Source of the DNA: an uncultured Opitutaceae bacterium
Lineage (GTDB): Bacteria > Verrucomicrobiota > Verrucomicrobiia > Opitutales > Opitutaceae
Direction: 5' to 3'
Assembly: GCA_937128785.1 (NCBI GenBank)
Contig: CAKZMS010000298.1
Coordinates: 1-15,122 of the forward strand
Length of the DNA stretch: 15,122 nucleotides
The notes under the pieces are model-generated. The model did not search any database and was not told the origin of the DNA. It saw only the letters and a program-made list of their open reading frames with translations. Both the position numbers and the translations under genes were made by a program. Positions within the stretch are counted from its first letter, which is position 1; every line of letters starts with the position of its first letter. Positions 1-7,364 of the stretch are shown piece by piece.

Positions 1-267
1 GAAGATGGCTGGCTGGAAATCAAAACCTACACTGGCAGCGGCACCGAGATTTCGCGGACCCGTTGGGGCCCCCACAATGGATTTGGCCACAAGGACGGCA
101 AGGCGGTGTTCCGCATCGAGAAGAGTCGGAATGAGCTGTATTCGTTTCTACTCTCATCCGCCGCCGACGGAGCGGCCTTGGAAGTTGCGGTCTACAAGGT
201 GACGCCCAGTACCCTCGGCCCTGGTGCCCATCCGGTCGGAACTTACTTTTTCGTAAAGGCGGACTGA
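1..267 (+). CDS. C-terminal end of an unidentified protein (5' partial)
   Basis: Frame 1 is open from the first base to a TGA at 265-267, giving 88 residues that end in GTYFFVKAD. The start lies outside the window. The fragment begins EDGWLEIKTYTGSG and contains alternating hydrophobic/polar stretches (LEVAVYKV, TYFFVKAD) that look like beta strands. It has no cysteines, no membrane segment and no motif I recognise. An internal ATG at 8 is in another frame and its ORF is a shadow. The gene converges on the esterase gene with an 11-bp gap, and a hairpin spans its stop codon. Function is unknown; that it is coding is supported only by the open frame, codon use and placement. Confidence 0.6.
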   Translation, partial: EDGWLEIKTYTGSGTEISRTRWGPHNGFGHKDGKAVFRIEKSRNELYSFLLSSAADGAALEVAVYKVTPSTLGPGAHPVGTYFFVKAD

Positions 268-274
268 CCGCCTT
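256..274. terminator. Hairpin at a convergent gene junction
   Basis: AAGGCGG at 256-262 and CCGCCTT at 268-274 form a perfect 7-bp stem around the loop ACTGA. The hairpin spans the stop codon of the left gene and ends 5 bp before the stop of the minus-strand esterase. On the minus strand the stem runs into only TTT, and there is no T-run on the plus strand, so it would be a weak intrinsic terminator. The position between convergent genes suits a shared terminator. Confidence 0.4.
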
Positions 275-278
275 GGCG

Positions 279-1244
279 TCACTCCGACCAGATCCACCGC
301 AACGCGTCCGGCAGCAGCGCACCACCGTGGTTGTCGTTGTGGACACCATCAGTCCATACGTGCCTTTCGATGTAGCGCGGACCAGTCGAACCTGCCTGGT
401 CGGCGGTCCGGTTGGCATACTGTAGCGCTTTTACCATCTGCTGGTTCGCCAAAAACCAATGGCCCCATTCGTTATCTAAATCGTTGGACCCATCCTGGAA
501 ATAGATCTTCAGCGGCTTGGGCGGGTTACGACGGATCAAGGCTGGGTAGTCCTGCCCGCCATTGGGTAAGGTGCCATGAGCGTCATCGAGTGCCGGGCGG
601 GCACCTATCGAAACATAGCTGCCGATGAAACTGATGACATTGCGGAATTCGTCCGGGTAGTTCCAGGCCACCGTGAACGCACAGATGGCCCCGCTGCTCG
701 TGCCCCCAATCACGCGACGTTCCGGATCGTCCGTGAGGTTATAGTCCTCCCCGACCAGCGGCAGGATTTCTGCGATGAGCATGCGCGCGTAGTCGCTGGT
801 GAGCACATCATACTCCTGCCAGCGGTGATTCGGATTACTCATCCCGAGGTCGTCAGGATAATGTTCACTGGTATTCCCGGGAGTGATGAAGATGCCGATG
901 GTCGGCGGGATAGAGCCGTCGTGGATCAAGTTGGTGAGCACGTTCTGGACCCGCAGCGAACCATTCGGATTGGTGGCACGTTGACCATCGTGGAAGACCA
1001 TCACGTTGGCTGCGGCGGACGGGTCATACTGGGCCGGCACGAAGACCCAGTAGCGGCGCACGGTATCCTTGATGATGTCGCTGCGAAATTCGAACGGGCC
1101 TTCCAATCGTCCCTGGGGCACGTCGTCCTGCACCATCGAATCCGGTCCGAGTTCCAGATTCTCAGTGCGGATGTCCAATCCGGCGCCGGCGAATGAACCT
1201 AGCGACAGGAGGCAGAGGATGGAGCAAAGCTTACGGGGTAGCAT
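279..1244 (-). CDS. Secreted alpha/beta-hydrolase, Fes/CE1-like esterase
   Basis: This 321-residue protein belongs to the putative esterase family (PF00756: enterochelin esterase, feruloyl/acetyl esterases). It starts with a Sec-type signal peptide (MLPRKLCSILCLLSLGSFAGAG), so it is probably exported. The nucleophile elbow is GTSSG at 181-185, with Ser183 as catalytic serine. The acid is probably Asp251 or Asp255 in QDGSNDLDN, and the histidine is His302 or His306 in HNDNHGG, near the C-terminus as usual. VMVFHDGQ (81-88) and the Pro-rich N-terminal sandwich also fit the family. It lies 34 bp downstream of the DUF1552 gene on the same strand and is probably the last gene of that operon. A polysaccharide-linked acyl ester is a plausible substrate, but nothing in the sequence fixes it. 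There is no clear Shine-Dalgarno, only GGGG directly before the ATG. Confidence 0.85.
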   Translation of the reverse strand: MLPRKLCSILCLLSLGSFAGAGLDIRTENLELGPDSMVQDDVPQGRLEGPFEFRSDIIKDTVRRYWVFVPAQYDPSAAANVMVFHDGQRATNPNGSLRVQNVLTNLIHDGSIPPTIGIFITPGNTSEHYPDDLGMSNPNHRWQEYDVLTSDYARMLIAEILPLVGEDYNLTDDPERRVIGGTSSGAICAFTVAWNYPDEFRNVISFIGSYVSIGARPALDDAHGTLPNGGQDYPALIRRNPPKPLKIYFQDGSNDLDNEWGHWFLANQQMVKALQYANRTADQAGSTGPRYIERHVWTDGVHNDNHGGALLPDALRWIWSE

Positions 1245-1278
1245 CCCCGACTACATACGACGGTTCGGCGACCGTCGA

Positions 1279-2670
1279 TCAAACGTTGGCCAAACGACCC
1301 GTCGAATCACCAAAGCGTTCCAATCCCTGCACGCCCACTTGGTCGGCCAGCGTGAGGAACAGGTTGCTCATCGGCTTGGAATCGTGGGCCACGTAACGAC
1401 CCGCGTTCAGTTGGCCGCCCCCACCACCGGCGAGTAGCACCGGGAGGTTCTCATGGGTGTGACGGTTGCCGTCGGCATTGCCACTGCCATAGACGATGCG
1501 GGAGTTGTAGAGGAGCGAGTTGCCGTCGATGTCCTCGGTCTCGTCGAGGCGCTGCAGGAAGGCGGAGAATTGTTCGACATACCACTTGTCGATCGCCGCC
1601 ACTTTCGCGATGCGGTCTTCGCGGTTTTGGTGGTGCGAGAGATCGTGGTGACCTTCGTTGATACCGATCTCACTGAACGATCGGTTGTCGCCATCGTGGG
1701 CCAAGACAAACGTCGCCACCCGCGTGGAGTCGGTCTTAAACGCGAGCAACATGAGATCATACATGATCTTCACGTATTCGGCCCGGGACTGCGGGATCCC
1801 ATCGGGGGTCGGCACATCCGGATCAGGGGTGGGTCCGAATCCTTCCGCGCGCTGGATGCGAGCTTCCACGTCGCGCACTCCGGTGAGGTATTGATCGAGT
1901 TTTTCGCGATCATCATGGCCCAGTTGGCGGTTCATCCGTCGGGTATCGGCCATGACAAAATCCAAAACGGAACGACGATCAGCCATGCGCTGTTGGGCGT
2001 TGGCCGCACGCCGACCATGTTCTCCGGCGCCGAACAAACGCTCAAACACCAATCGAGGATCGCGCTCCGCCGTCATGGGCGTGGAAGCATCCTTCCACGA
2101 GATATTGTATTGGTAAGCGCACGAATACCCCGAGTCGCAGACCTTGGAAGTCCGCCGTTCATCACAGGTGAGTTCGAGCGAGGGGAATCGCGTCAGGTGC
2201 CCGATGTCTTGAGCGATGACCTGATCGATGGAAATACCCGCCTGAATGTCGGTGGCGCTTTTGTTCAAGCGCACGCCGGTGAGGAACACACCATTGCCGC
2301 GCGCATGGTCACCCGCTCCATCCTTGCCGGGGTTGGCGTTCGCATGGTCGAGACCGGAGAAGATCTGCACTTGGTCGCGCACCGGGGCGAGAGCCGCCAA
2401 TGATTCACTGAGCGCATAGTCCGCCTGACCGCCAGTCGGCCACCATTGGGAAGGGATGGCACCATTCGGGAAAGTCACAAAAGCCGTGCGCAACGGAGCG
2501 CCGGTGGCAGTAGTGGCGGTCTCGAGAGCATGGGTCGCCGCCAGCATTTTGGATGGCATCAGCGAGGCAAAAGTCGGCACCGCCAGGGAGGCCCCCACTC
2601 CACGCAGAAAATTGCGGCGGCTTAGGGACTGCAGGTGTTGGCGAAGTTCGGTATCTGCGGACGGCTTCAT
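1279..2670 (-). CDS. DUF1552 family secreted protein
   Basis: This 463-residue protein matches the DUF1552 family (PF07586), found mainly in Planctomycetota, Verrucomicrobiota and Myxococcota and almost always encoded beside a DUF1592 cytochrome-like protein. The N-terminus has a twin-arginine-like leader, SRRNFLRGVGASLAVP (17-32), so export by Tat is likely. The family's HxxSHH signature is present as HDLSHH (342-347). FPNGAIPSQWWPTG (67-80) and VYGSGNADGNRHTHENLP (393-410) are also typical; the latter recalls the sulfatase-like/DUF1501 fold. The biochemical role of the family is not established. The start codon overlaps the stop of the DUF1592 gene (ATGA on the minus strand, 2667-2670), which indicates translational coupling. 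The upstream bases are pyrimidine-rich (CCCCTCCTCCCCC) with no Shine-Dalgarno. Confidence 0.92.
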   Translation of the reverse strand: MKPSADTELRQHLQSLSRRNFLRGVGASLAVPTFASLMPSKMLAATHALETATTATGAPLRTAFVTFPNGAIPSQWWPTGGQADYALSESLAALAPVRDQVQIFSGLDHANANPGKDGAGDHARGNGVFLTGVRLNKSATDIQAGISIDQVIAQDIGHLTRFPSLELTCDERRTSKVCDSGYSCAYQYNISWKDASTPMTAERDPRLVFERLFGAGEHGRRAANAQQRMADRRSVLDFVMADTRRMNRQLGHDDREKLDQYLTGVRDVEARIQRAEGFGPTPDPDVPTPDGIPQSRAEYVKIMYDLMLLAFKTDSTRVATFVLAHDGDNRSFSEIGINEGHHDLSHHQNREDRIAKVAAIDKWYVEQFSAFLQRLDETEDIDGNSLLYNSRIVYGSGNADGNRHTHENLPVLLAGGGGGQLNAGRYVAHDSKPMSNLFLTLADQVGVQGLERFGDSTGRLANV

Positions 2671-5381
2671 GGGGATGGGGGAGGAGGGGTAAGTTGAGCG
2701 ACAGGACCTTCACCCATAAGCATGGAATTTGCCACTGCCGATTGATCAATTCGAGTCTTTTGAAATGGAGCTGATTCGACGATCCCTTCGATGAGGGCGG
2801 ACATGCGGAACTCGTTCTGCTCCAGCCGTTCCACGATCTGATCGATGGTCACAATATCGTAATACTCCATCCCCCGCCCGAGCGCGTAGGTGAGCATTTT
2901 TTCCACGAGGGTGTGTAAAAAGTCGTCCCGACGTTCATTGGCGAGGATACGTTTGAGCTCGCGGACATCGGTGAAGGCCTCTCCGGAAATCAGCTTACCT
3001 TCCGGCTGAATGGGCAGGTTCATCTCCTCGTCGCGGTAACGTCCCATGGCGTTGAAATTCTCCAAGGCGAGACCGAGGGGATCCATCCGCATATGACAGG
3101 ACGCACATGTCGGGTCACTCGCGTGCAGGGCGAGGGTCTCGCGCAAAGAGAGTTTACCGAGTTCCTCTTCAGTCACCGCATCCTCCAGGCCGGGGATGTT
3201 GGGCGGTGGCGGCGGCGGCGGCGCGCCCAGGATGTTCTCGAGAATGAAAACACCCCGCTTCACCGGCGAGGTCCGGGTCGGGTTGGAGGTGACGGCCAGG
3301 AGCGTGCCCTGGGTCAGCACCCCACCCCGCACACTGTCGGGCGGCAGGATGATTTTTTGCAGCTCCTCACCCTCGACGCCGGTGTCCTCGAGACCGTAGT
3401 GCTCCGCCAACTCCTCGTTCACGAAAGTATAGTCGCTATCGAGCAATTCGATGACACTGCGGTCCTCCCGCAGGATGTGGTCGAAATACAATTCGGTCTC
3501 GCGCTGCATTGCCTCCCGCAAATCTCCCCGGAAGCGCGGATAATCGGAGCGGTAGCCTTGCCGGACAATTTGATAAGCCGCGGAGCGTTCTTCGACCTGC
3601 TCGGGAGTGCGCTCGGATCGCGGAATCAGGCTCAGCCTCCGGTAGGTCTTGTAAGCGGCCAGCAATTCCGGATCGCGATTCTCCCGCAGATGCACGTCGA
3701 AGTCCTGAATCGGAACCGTCACCACATCCCGCGCCTGCAGCCACTGGCCGGTGAAGTTCTCGACCAATTCGGCCGAACGCGGATCTGCGAGCATGCGGCT
3801 GAGCTGGGCGGGAAGATTGGCCCGCAACTGTCCTGCCGCAGCCAACGCAAACAGCTCCTCATCGGGCATCGATGACCACAGGAAATATGAAAGCCGGGAG
3901 GCGAGCGCATACTCATCTACCGGAGCGGCCGATTCACCGTTAACGACCTGGGTGACATCCTCCTCGCGGAACAAAAACCCGGGCGAAGCCAATACCGCGA
4001 CCATCGCCTGGGCAACGCCCTGTTCGAAGTTGCTGCCCATCTGACCCGAAACGCTGCGGGCCACGCTCACCAACGCATCCAGCGTCTCCGGCGTCACCGG
4101 GCGGCGGTAGGCCCGTTCCGCGAAGCCCTCCAATAGTTCGCGACGGTAGGCATCTCTACCCGGTTCATCGACCGGCACCGGGCGCGGGAAAAATTCGGCA
4201 TAGTCTGCGGGTGGCACCCAATACTCGCGCGCCATCGGACCGCGCAGAACCACATGATTTATCCGCACGCCCAGATCACGGAGTTTCTCTTGTGCCGGTA
4301 ACCGCGGATAGAGTTCCACTCCGATTTCGTGATCCCCGGACTCGATCCATCCCTGCACGACGATGTTGATGGTCTGCCAGCCTTCGCGGACCAGCTGACG
4401 CTCATGGATGATCTTGCCGTCAAAGGTCACCACCATGGCGGCCTCGTTGAGATCAAACTGATTGTCGACGTAGCGCTCGGTGAGACGAAATTCGAATTCC
4501 ATCTCGTAATCACCAGCGTGATCAATCGTCACGGTTTGGCCAAGCCGAGCCGGCTGGTAATAGGAAAGTTGTAAGCTGGTTTCGCCCGGTTTGCCGGCCT
4601 GCCAGATTTCCGCATCCGGCCGTGACGGGATAGCGTTGTCATCCTCCGCGTATTCGTCGTCCGCCGATGAGTCTGCCGTCTCGGGTTGGTCCGGAATATC
4701 CACCCGCGAAACAAAGTTCCGACCGGCGACCCAATTTTCCGCGACCACCAAGGGCTGCTGGGGCACCGCCTCGTCCACGATCTGCTGGGCAGCATCGAGG
4801 TATTTTTCCAAGAGCATCGGGGAAACCGTCAGCACATCGGCAATATTGTCGAAACCGTGCCCCGAATCGTCAGCGGGGAATTCGATCTCGGCGTCAAAAT
4901 CGACGCCGAGAAGATCCCGGATCGTGTTGCGGTATTCGACGCGGTTAAGCCGACGGAGCGTGATGCGGCCCGGGTCCGGTTGCGCCGGATCGAGCGCGAA
5001 CGCCGTATCCTTGATCCAATCGGCGATGCGATCGCGCTCCGACTGGCTGGGTTGAAACTCCTCGGCGGGCGGCATGATGCCCTTGCGCACGTTATTGAGC
5101 ACCGCGAGCCACAGGTCATGATCCTGCAGCGAGGCGTCGGAATCAAATTCATCCAGCGTGACGCCGCCCTCGGCGGTGCCAAATCCGTGGCAATCGTAGC
5201 AATACTCGTCCAGCACCGTAGCCATCTCGTCGCGGAAACTGGCCAGCAACGGTTGATCCGCCGTACTCCCATCGACCGCGCGCAGACTCGGCAACAGGGC
5301 CAGTCCCGCCACCAACCAAACTCCGCGGGGGAGCATGTTACGATAGGCCGAACGGATGGATCTGGAAAGCAGGGGTAGCAT
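2667..5381 (-). CDS. DUF1592/PSD-family secreted protein with two CxxCH heme motifs
   Basis: From the ATG at 5381 this is a 904-residue secreted protein of the PSCyt/PSD multidomain family. In order (approximate residues): signal peptide (hydrophobic GVWLVAGLALLPSLRA); PSCyt1-like domain with heme motif CYDCH at 61-65; DUF1587 (RRLNRVEYRNTIRDLLG, 143-159); an inserted beta-rich, CBM-like domain (about 270-380); DUF1595 (about 407-470); DUF1592 (about 488-634, EYALASRLSYFLWSSMPDEEL); DUF1588 with the usual seven-proline stretch (721-727) and a second motif CASCH (759-763); DUF1585 (about 796-874). The two CxxCH motifs suggest covalent heme c, so a redox role outside the cytoplasm is likely, but the function is unproven. 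A TTG at 5459 would add 26 residues ahead of the signal peptide, and an ATG at 5336 gives a shorter leader with a cleaner signal peptide. It is the first gene of the operon. Confidence 0.9.
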   Translation of the reverse strand: MLPLLSRSIRSAYRNMLPRGVWLVAGLALLPSLRAVDGSTADQPLLASFRDEMATVLDEYCYDCHGFGTAEGGVTLDEFDSDASLQDHDLWLAVLNNVRKGIMPPAEEFQPSQSERDRIADWIKDTAFALDPAQPDPGRITLRRLNRVEYRNTIRDLLGVDFDAEIEFPADDSGHGFDNIADVLTVSPMLLEKYLDAAQQIVDEAVPQQPLVVAENWVAGRNFVSRVDIPDQPETADSSADDEYAEDDNAIPSRPDAEIWQAGKPGETSLQLSYYQPARLGQTVTIDHAGDYEMEFEFRLTERYVDNQFDLNEAAMVVTFDGKIIHERQLVREGWQTINIVVQGWIESGDHEIGVELYPRLPAQEKLRDLGVRINHVVLRGPMAREYWVPPADYAEFFPRPVPVDEPGRDAYRRELLEGFAERAYRRPVTPETLDALVSVARSVSGQMGSNFEQGVAQAMVAVLASPGFLFREEDVTQVVNGESAAPVDEYALASRLSYFLWSSMPDEELFALAAAGQLRANLPAQLSRMLADPRSAELVENFTGQWLQARDVVTVPIQDFDVHLRENRDPELLAAYKTYRRLSLIPRSERTPEQVEERSAAYQIVRQGYRSDYPRFRGDLREAMQRETELYFDHILREDRSVIELLDSDYTFVNEELAEHYGLEDTGVEGEELQKIILPPDSVRGGVLTQGTLLAVTSNPTRTSPVKRGVFILENILGAPPPPPPPNIPGLEDAVTEEELGKLSLRETLALHASDPTCASCHMRMDPLGLALENFNAMGRYRDEEMNLPIQPEGKLISGEAFTDVRELKRILANERRDDFLHTLVEKMLTYALGRGMEYYDIVTIDQIVERLEQNEFRMSALIEGIVESAPFQKTRIDQSAVANSMLMGEGPVAQLTPPPPSP

Positions 5382-5390
5382 CAAAGCAGT

Positions 5391-5405
5391 GGCCGGAATC
5401 CGGCC
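5391..5405. promoter_or_regulatory. Perfect 15-bp palindrome upstream of the DUF1592 operon
   Basis: GGCCGGAATCCGGCC consists of 7-bp perfect arms around one central base. It ends 10 bp upstream of the ATG at 5381 and lies between the divergently read DUF1592 operon and the methyltransferase-like gene. It could be a repressor operator or a short 5'-leader hairpin. If the TTG at 5459 were the real start, it would lie in coding sequence. Confidence 0.35.
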
Positions 5406-5470
5406 AATTCCCCCGACTCTCACACTTTCTTGGGGGACACTCAATTCAGACTGACACAAATTCTGCCTGA

Positions 5471-5481
5471 TTGTTAAACAA
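5471..5481. promoter_or_regulatory. AT-rich palindrome in a divergent intergenic region
   Basis: TTGTTAAACAA is a perfect inverted repeat (TTGTT-A-AACAA). It lies 6 bp before the GTG at 5488 and in the gap between two divergent genes. It is the most AT-rich point of that gap. It could bind a regulator or be part of a promoter; I see no convincing -35/-10 pair on either strand. Confidence 0.25.
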
Positions 5482-5487
5482 AAGCTC

Positions 5488-5937
5488 GTGACGTTTCGCC
5501 TCTACCCTCCCGTCTGGTTCCTCACCTTGGTTTGCCTGCAAATCGTCTTGGTGCGCAATCTCCCCAGTCTGCTACATCTGCCGACGTGGCTCCAGCACGG
5601 CGGGGTCGTGATCGGGGTGATCGGCTTGGGCGTCATGGCGGCTGCCCTCCGGGCATTCCGGATCCATCACACCACCGTTCTTCCCTTCGAGAATACATCC
5701 GAACGGCTGATCGAATCAGGGGTATTCCGGCTCAGCCGTAATCCCGTCTACCTGGGCGAGGCCATCATGTTGGCCGGCATCGCTTTGCGCAGCGGCCAGT
5801 TGTGGCCTTGGGTCGCCCTGCCCGTCTTCATAATCGGCATCAACCGAAGCGTGATCGCGTGGGAGGAGCGAACCCTGCGTGACCGGTTTGGTGATCAATT
5901 CGAGCACTATTGCCGCCGCACGCGGAGGTGGCTGTAA
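5488..5937 (+). CDS. Isoprenylcysteine carboxyl methyltransferase (ICMT/PEMT)-like membrane protein
   Basis: This 149-residue integral membrane protein has hydrophobic segments at about 10-24, 38-55, 88-100 and 106-118. The C-terminal half carries the ICMT/PEMT signature: LIESGVFRLSRNPVYLGE (74-91), then WEERTLRDRFGDQFEHYCRR (125-144), with the Glu pair 126-127 usual in the family. Members transfer methyl groups from S-adenosylmethionine to lipid or prenyl-cysteine substrates; in bacteria the substrate is generally unknown. The start is the GTG at 5488, the first start codon of the open frame; no Shine-Dalgarno is visible. It ends 41 bp before the anti-sigma candidate on the same strand. The NccN and CzcN proteins of Cupriavidus metal-resistance loci belong to the same family, which makes this placement suggestive. 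Confidence 0.85.
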   Translation: MTFRLYPPVWFLTLVCLQIVLVRNLPSLLHLPTWLQHGGVVIGVIGLGVMAAALRAFRIHHTTVLPFENTSERLIESGVFRLSRNPVYLGEAIMLAGIALRSGQLWPWVALPVFIIGINRSVIAWEERTLRDRFGDQFEHYCRRTRRWL

Positions 5938-5940
5938 AAA

Positions 5941-5973
5941 TTGCAAGGGATCAGGCCTTGTGCCACGTATAAC
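5941..5973 (+). promoter_or_regulatory. Candidate promoter of the sigma-factor operon
   Basis: The 41-bp gap before the anti-sigma gene contains CAAGGGATC (5944-5952) and, further on, CGTATAAC (5966-5973). This resembles an ECF-type -35/-10 pair in general character, but not a consensus I can name. CAAGG and CCTTG (5944-5948, 5956-5960) also form a short inverted repeat. If CGTATAA is the -10, transcription would begin at or near the ATG at 5979, giving a leaderless mRNA. This is weak evidence based on position and base composition. Confidence 0.3.
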
Positions 5974-5978
5974 GGAAA

Positions 5979-6272
5979 ATGAAGGAACCGGATCCCGTCG
6001 AAACCGTGCTGCAAGCCTGGCAGCCGAAGCCCTCACCCCAGGAGGATTTCCCCCAGGCAGTCCATGCCCGGATCCAGCAGACCGAGGCCAAGACTGCCGG
6101 CATTCATCCGCGTTTTCAGGCCACCCTCCCGTTGGCCGCTTCCCTGGCCATCGTCGCCGGCATCATTGCAGGCACCACCATCGGAAACGCGGCTGACGAG
6201 AAAGCGATGGCAGACGCATATGCACGTAGCATCGATCCGGTGCGGATGATGGAAATGCCGCCACAGCCGTGA
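5979..6272 (+). CDS. Small one-TM protein, candidate anti-sigma factor (CnrY-like by position)
   Basis: This 97-residue protein has one hydrophobic segment, about residues 50-67 (LPLAASLAIVAGIIAGTT). The roughly 45-residue N-terminal part is rich in Pro, Gln and charge and is presumably cytoplasmic; the 30-residue tail ends in YARSIDPVRMMEMPPQP. It overlaps the sensor gene by GTGA, and the sigma factor gene comes third. Size, single TM helix and position match CnrY, the membrane anti-sigma that holds CnrH in Cupriavidus metallidurans, with the N-terminal part binding the sigma factor. I see no strong residue-level similarity, so the role rests on context and topology. It has no Shine-Dalgarno; AACGGAAA precedes the ATG. 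Confidence 0.65.
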   Translation: MKEPDPVETVLQAWQPKPSPQEDFPQAVHARIQQTEAKTAGIHPRFQATLPLAASLAIVAGIIAGTTIGNAADEKAMADAYARSIDPVRMMEMPPQP

Positions 6273-6712
6273 ATCCCCGCGAACTTCTCAAAATCGTCGC
6301 CACCGTCATCCTGGCCGGTGGGGCGGCATTCATGATCGCACAAAAAGTGGGGTCGGACGAATCGCCGGCGGACGAGATTGCCTGGTTGATCGACGAGTTC
6401 GAACTGAATGCCGCTCAGGCCGAACAGGTTCGAGAACTCCACGAGGCTTATCGCCCCATTTGTGACGCTCATTGTCAGGAGGTGATGCAGGCCCAACAGG
6501 AGGTGGAGGCAGCCAAGAATGCAGCGCCTGAAGTATTGGCAGCGGCTCAGCAGGAGTTGGAGAAACTCAAGCAACGTTGCCACCTCGCGACGCAAGCACA
6601 CCTTGAATCGGTGGCCGCCGTAATGCCTCCCGATCAGGGGAAACGTTATCTCGAGACGATTACGCCTCTCCTGAGTTCCCATGGGCATAGCGCTCCTTTC
6701 GGCCTGCGATGA
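6269..6712 (+). CDS. Membrane-anchored periplasmic metal sensor (CnrX-like)
   Basis: This 147-residue protein has an N-terminal anchor helix (residues 7-24) followed by a nearly all-helical periplasmic domain. It fits the Metal_resist/CnrX type of four-helix hooked sensors. From memory of CnrX, ELNAAQAEQVRELHEAY aligns with its second helix and ATQAHLESVAAVMPPDQGKRY (107-127) with the segment carrying His119. Potential ligands are His58, Cys65, His68, Cys69, Cys104, His105, His111 and Met119, plus a C-terminal SSHGH (136-140). The N-terminal HxxxH of CnrX is missing. The gene starts with GTG, overlapping the upstream stop as GTGA, and overlaps the sigma gene as ATGA. The role would be to sense a metal or redox signal outside the membrane and release the sigma factor through the anti-sigma. 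Confidence 0.75.
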   Translation: MNPRELLKIVATVILAGGAAFMIAQKVGSDESPADEIAWLIDEFELNAAQAEQVRELHEAYRPICDAHCQEVMQAQQEVEAAKNAAPEVLAAAQQELEKLKQRCHLATQAHLESVAAVMPPDQGKRYLETITPLLSSHGHSAPFGLR

Positions 6713-7257
6713 CCGAAGTTGAGCAGGACCGAGCCGACATGCGGCGGTTGCAGGGCGGCGACACCGAGGCCCTCAATCCACTGATGGAGCGCTGGCAGCT
6801 CCGCCTGCGCAGTTACCTCATGCGGCACGGACTCTCCGATGCGGATGCCTGCGACCTAGCCCAGGAAACGTTCGTGCGCGTTTTCCGCAACGCGGCGCGA
6901 TTCGATCCCCGTCGGACCTTCAGCACCTGGATGTTTCAAATCGCCCTTAATTTGTTGCGCGACCAAATCCGCCAGCGCCAACGCCGGAATTTGCAACCCC
7001 TCGAACACGCTCCCGAACCTACCACTTCGCGGTCTCCCGCAACTGATTCGGAACTCTCCGCGAAGGCCGCCGCGGTTCGCGACGCCATCGCAGCCCTCCC
7101 CATGTCGCTGCGCGAACCCCTGATTCTCGTCACCTACCAGAACCTGTCGCATGCGGAAGCAGCGGAAGTCGCCGGCATTTCCGCGAAAGCCGTGGAGACG
7201 AGAATCTACCGGGCTCGAGAAAAACTGCGCTCCGCCCTCGCGGCTCACTTGGGTTGA
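6709..7257 (+). CDS. ECF-type RNA polymerase sigma factor (CnrH-like by context)
   Basis: This 182-residue sigma-70 family protein contains only regions 2 and 4, as in ECF sigma factors. Region 2 spans about 10-93: [22 protein letters not shown] is the core-binding/-10 section and [23 protein letters not shown] is 2.3-2.4. A Pro/Ser-rich linker covers about 97-115. Region 4 spans about 126-175: [45 protein letters not shown], with the helix-turn-helix at 148-170. The gene begins with ATGA overlapping the sensor gene and has no Shine-Dalgarno, so translation is presumably coupled. In cnrYXH-type loci the sigma factor activates its own operon and efflux genes. No efflux genes are in this window, so the regulon is elsewhere or includes ppk1. 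Confidence 0.9.
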   Translation: MTEVEQDRADMRRLQGGDTEALNPLMERWQLRLRSYLMRHGLSDADACDLAQETFVRVFRNAARFDPRRTFSTWMFQIALNLLRDQIRQRQRRNLQPLEHAPEPTTSRSPATDSELSAKAAAVRDAIAALPMSLREPLILVTYQNLSHAEAAEVAGISAKAVETRIYRAREKLRSALAAHLG

Positions 7258-7302
7258 ATTCGGGCGCCCAACGGTGTCCGCGAATGTTAAAAGTGGGCGG
7301 AG

Positions 7303-7324
7303 AACCACCAAAAAGGGTGGTTTT
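7303..7324 (+). terminator. Hairpin between the sigma operon and ppk1
   Basis: AACCACC (7303-7309) and GGTGGTT (7316-7322) form a perfect 7-bp stem with loop AAAAAG, followed by two more T residues. It lies 45 bp after the sigma-factor stop. The T-run is short (TTTT, 7321-7324), so termination may be partial and allow some read-through into ppk1. Confidence 0.5.
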
Positions 7325-7364
7325 GCCGAGGGGGCGTGCTAGGTTGGATGACTTTTCCCATCTC

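Noticed and set aside
1453..2403. Plus-strand ORF of 316 codons opposite DUF1552
   Set aside because: Shadow of the DUF1552 gene, whose HxxSHH motif, Tat leader and ATGA coupling fix the coding strand.
3203..3224. GGC/GGT-rich microsatellite-like run
   Set aside because: It encodes the seven-proline stretch that is usual in the DUF1588 part of this family, so it is not a separate repeat element.
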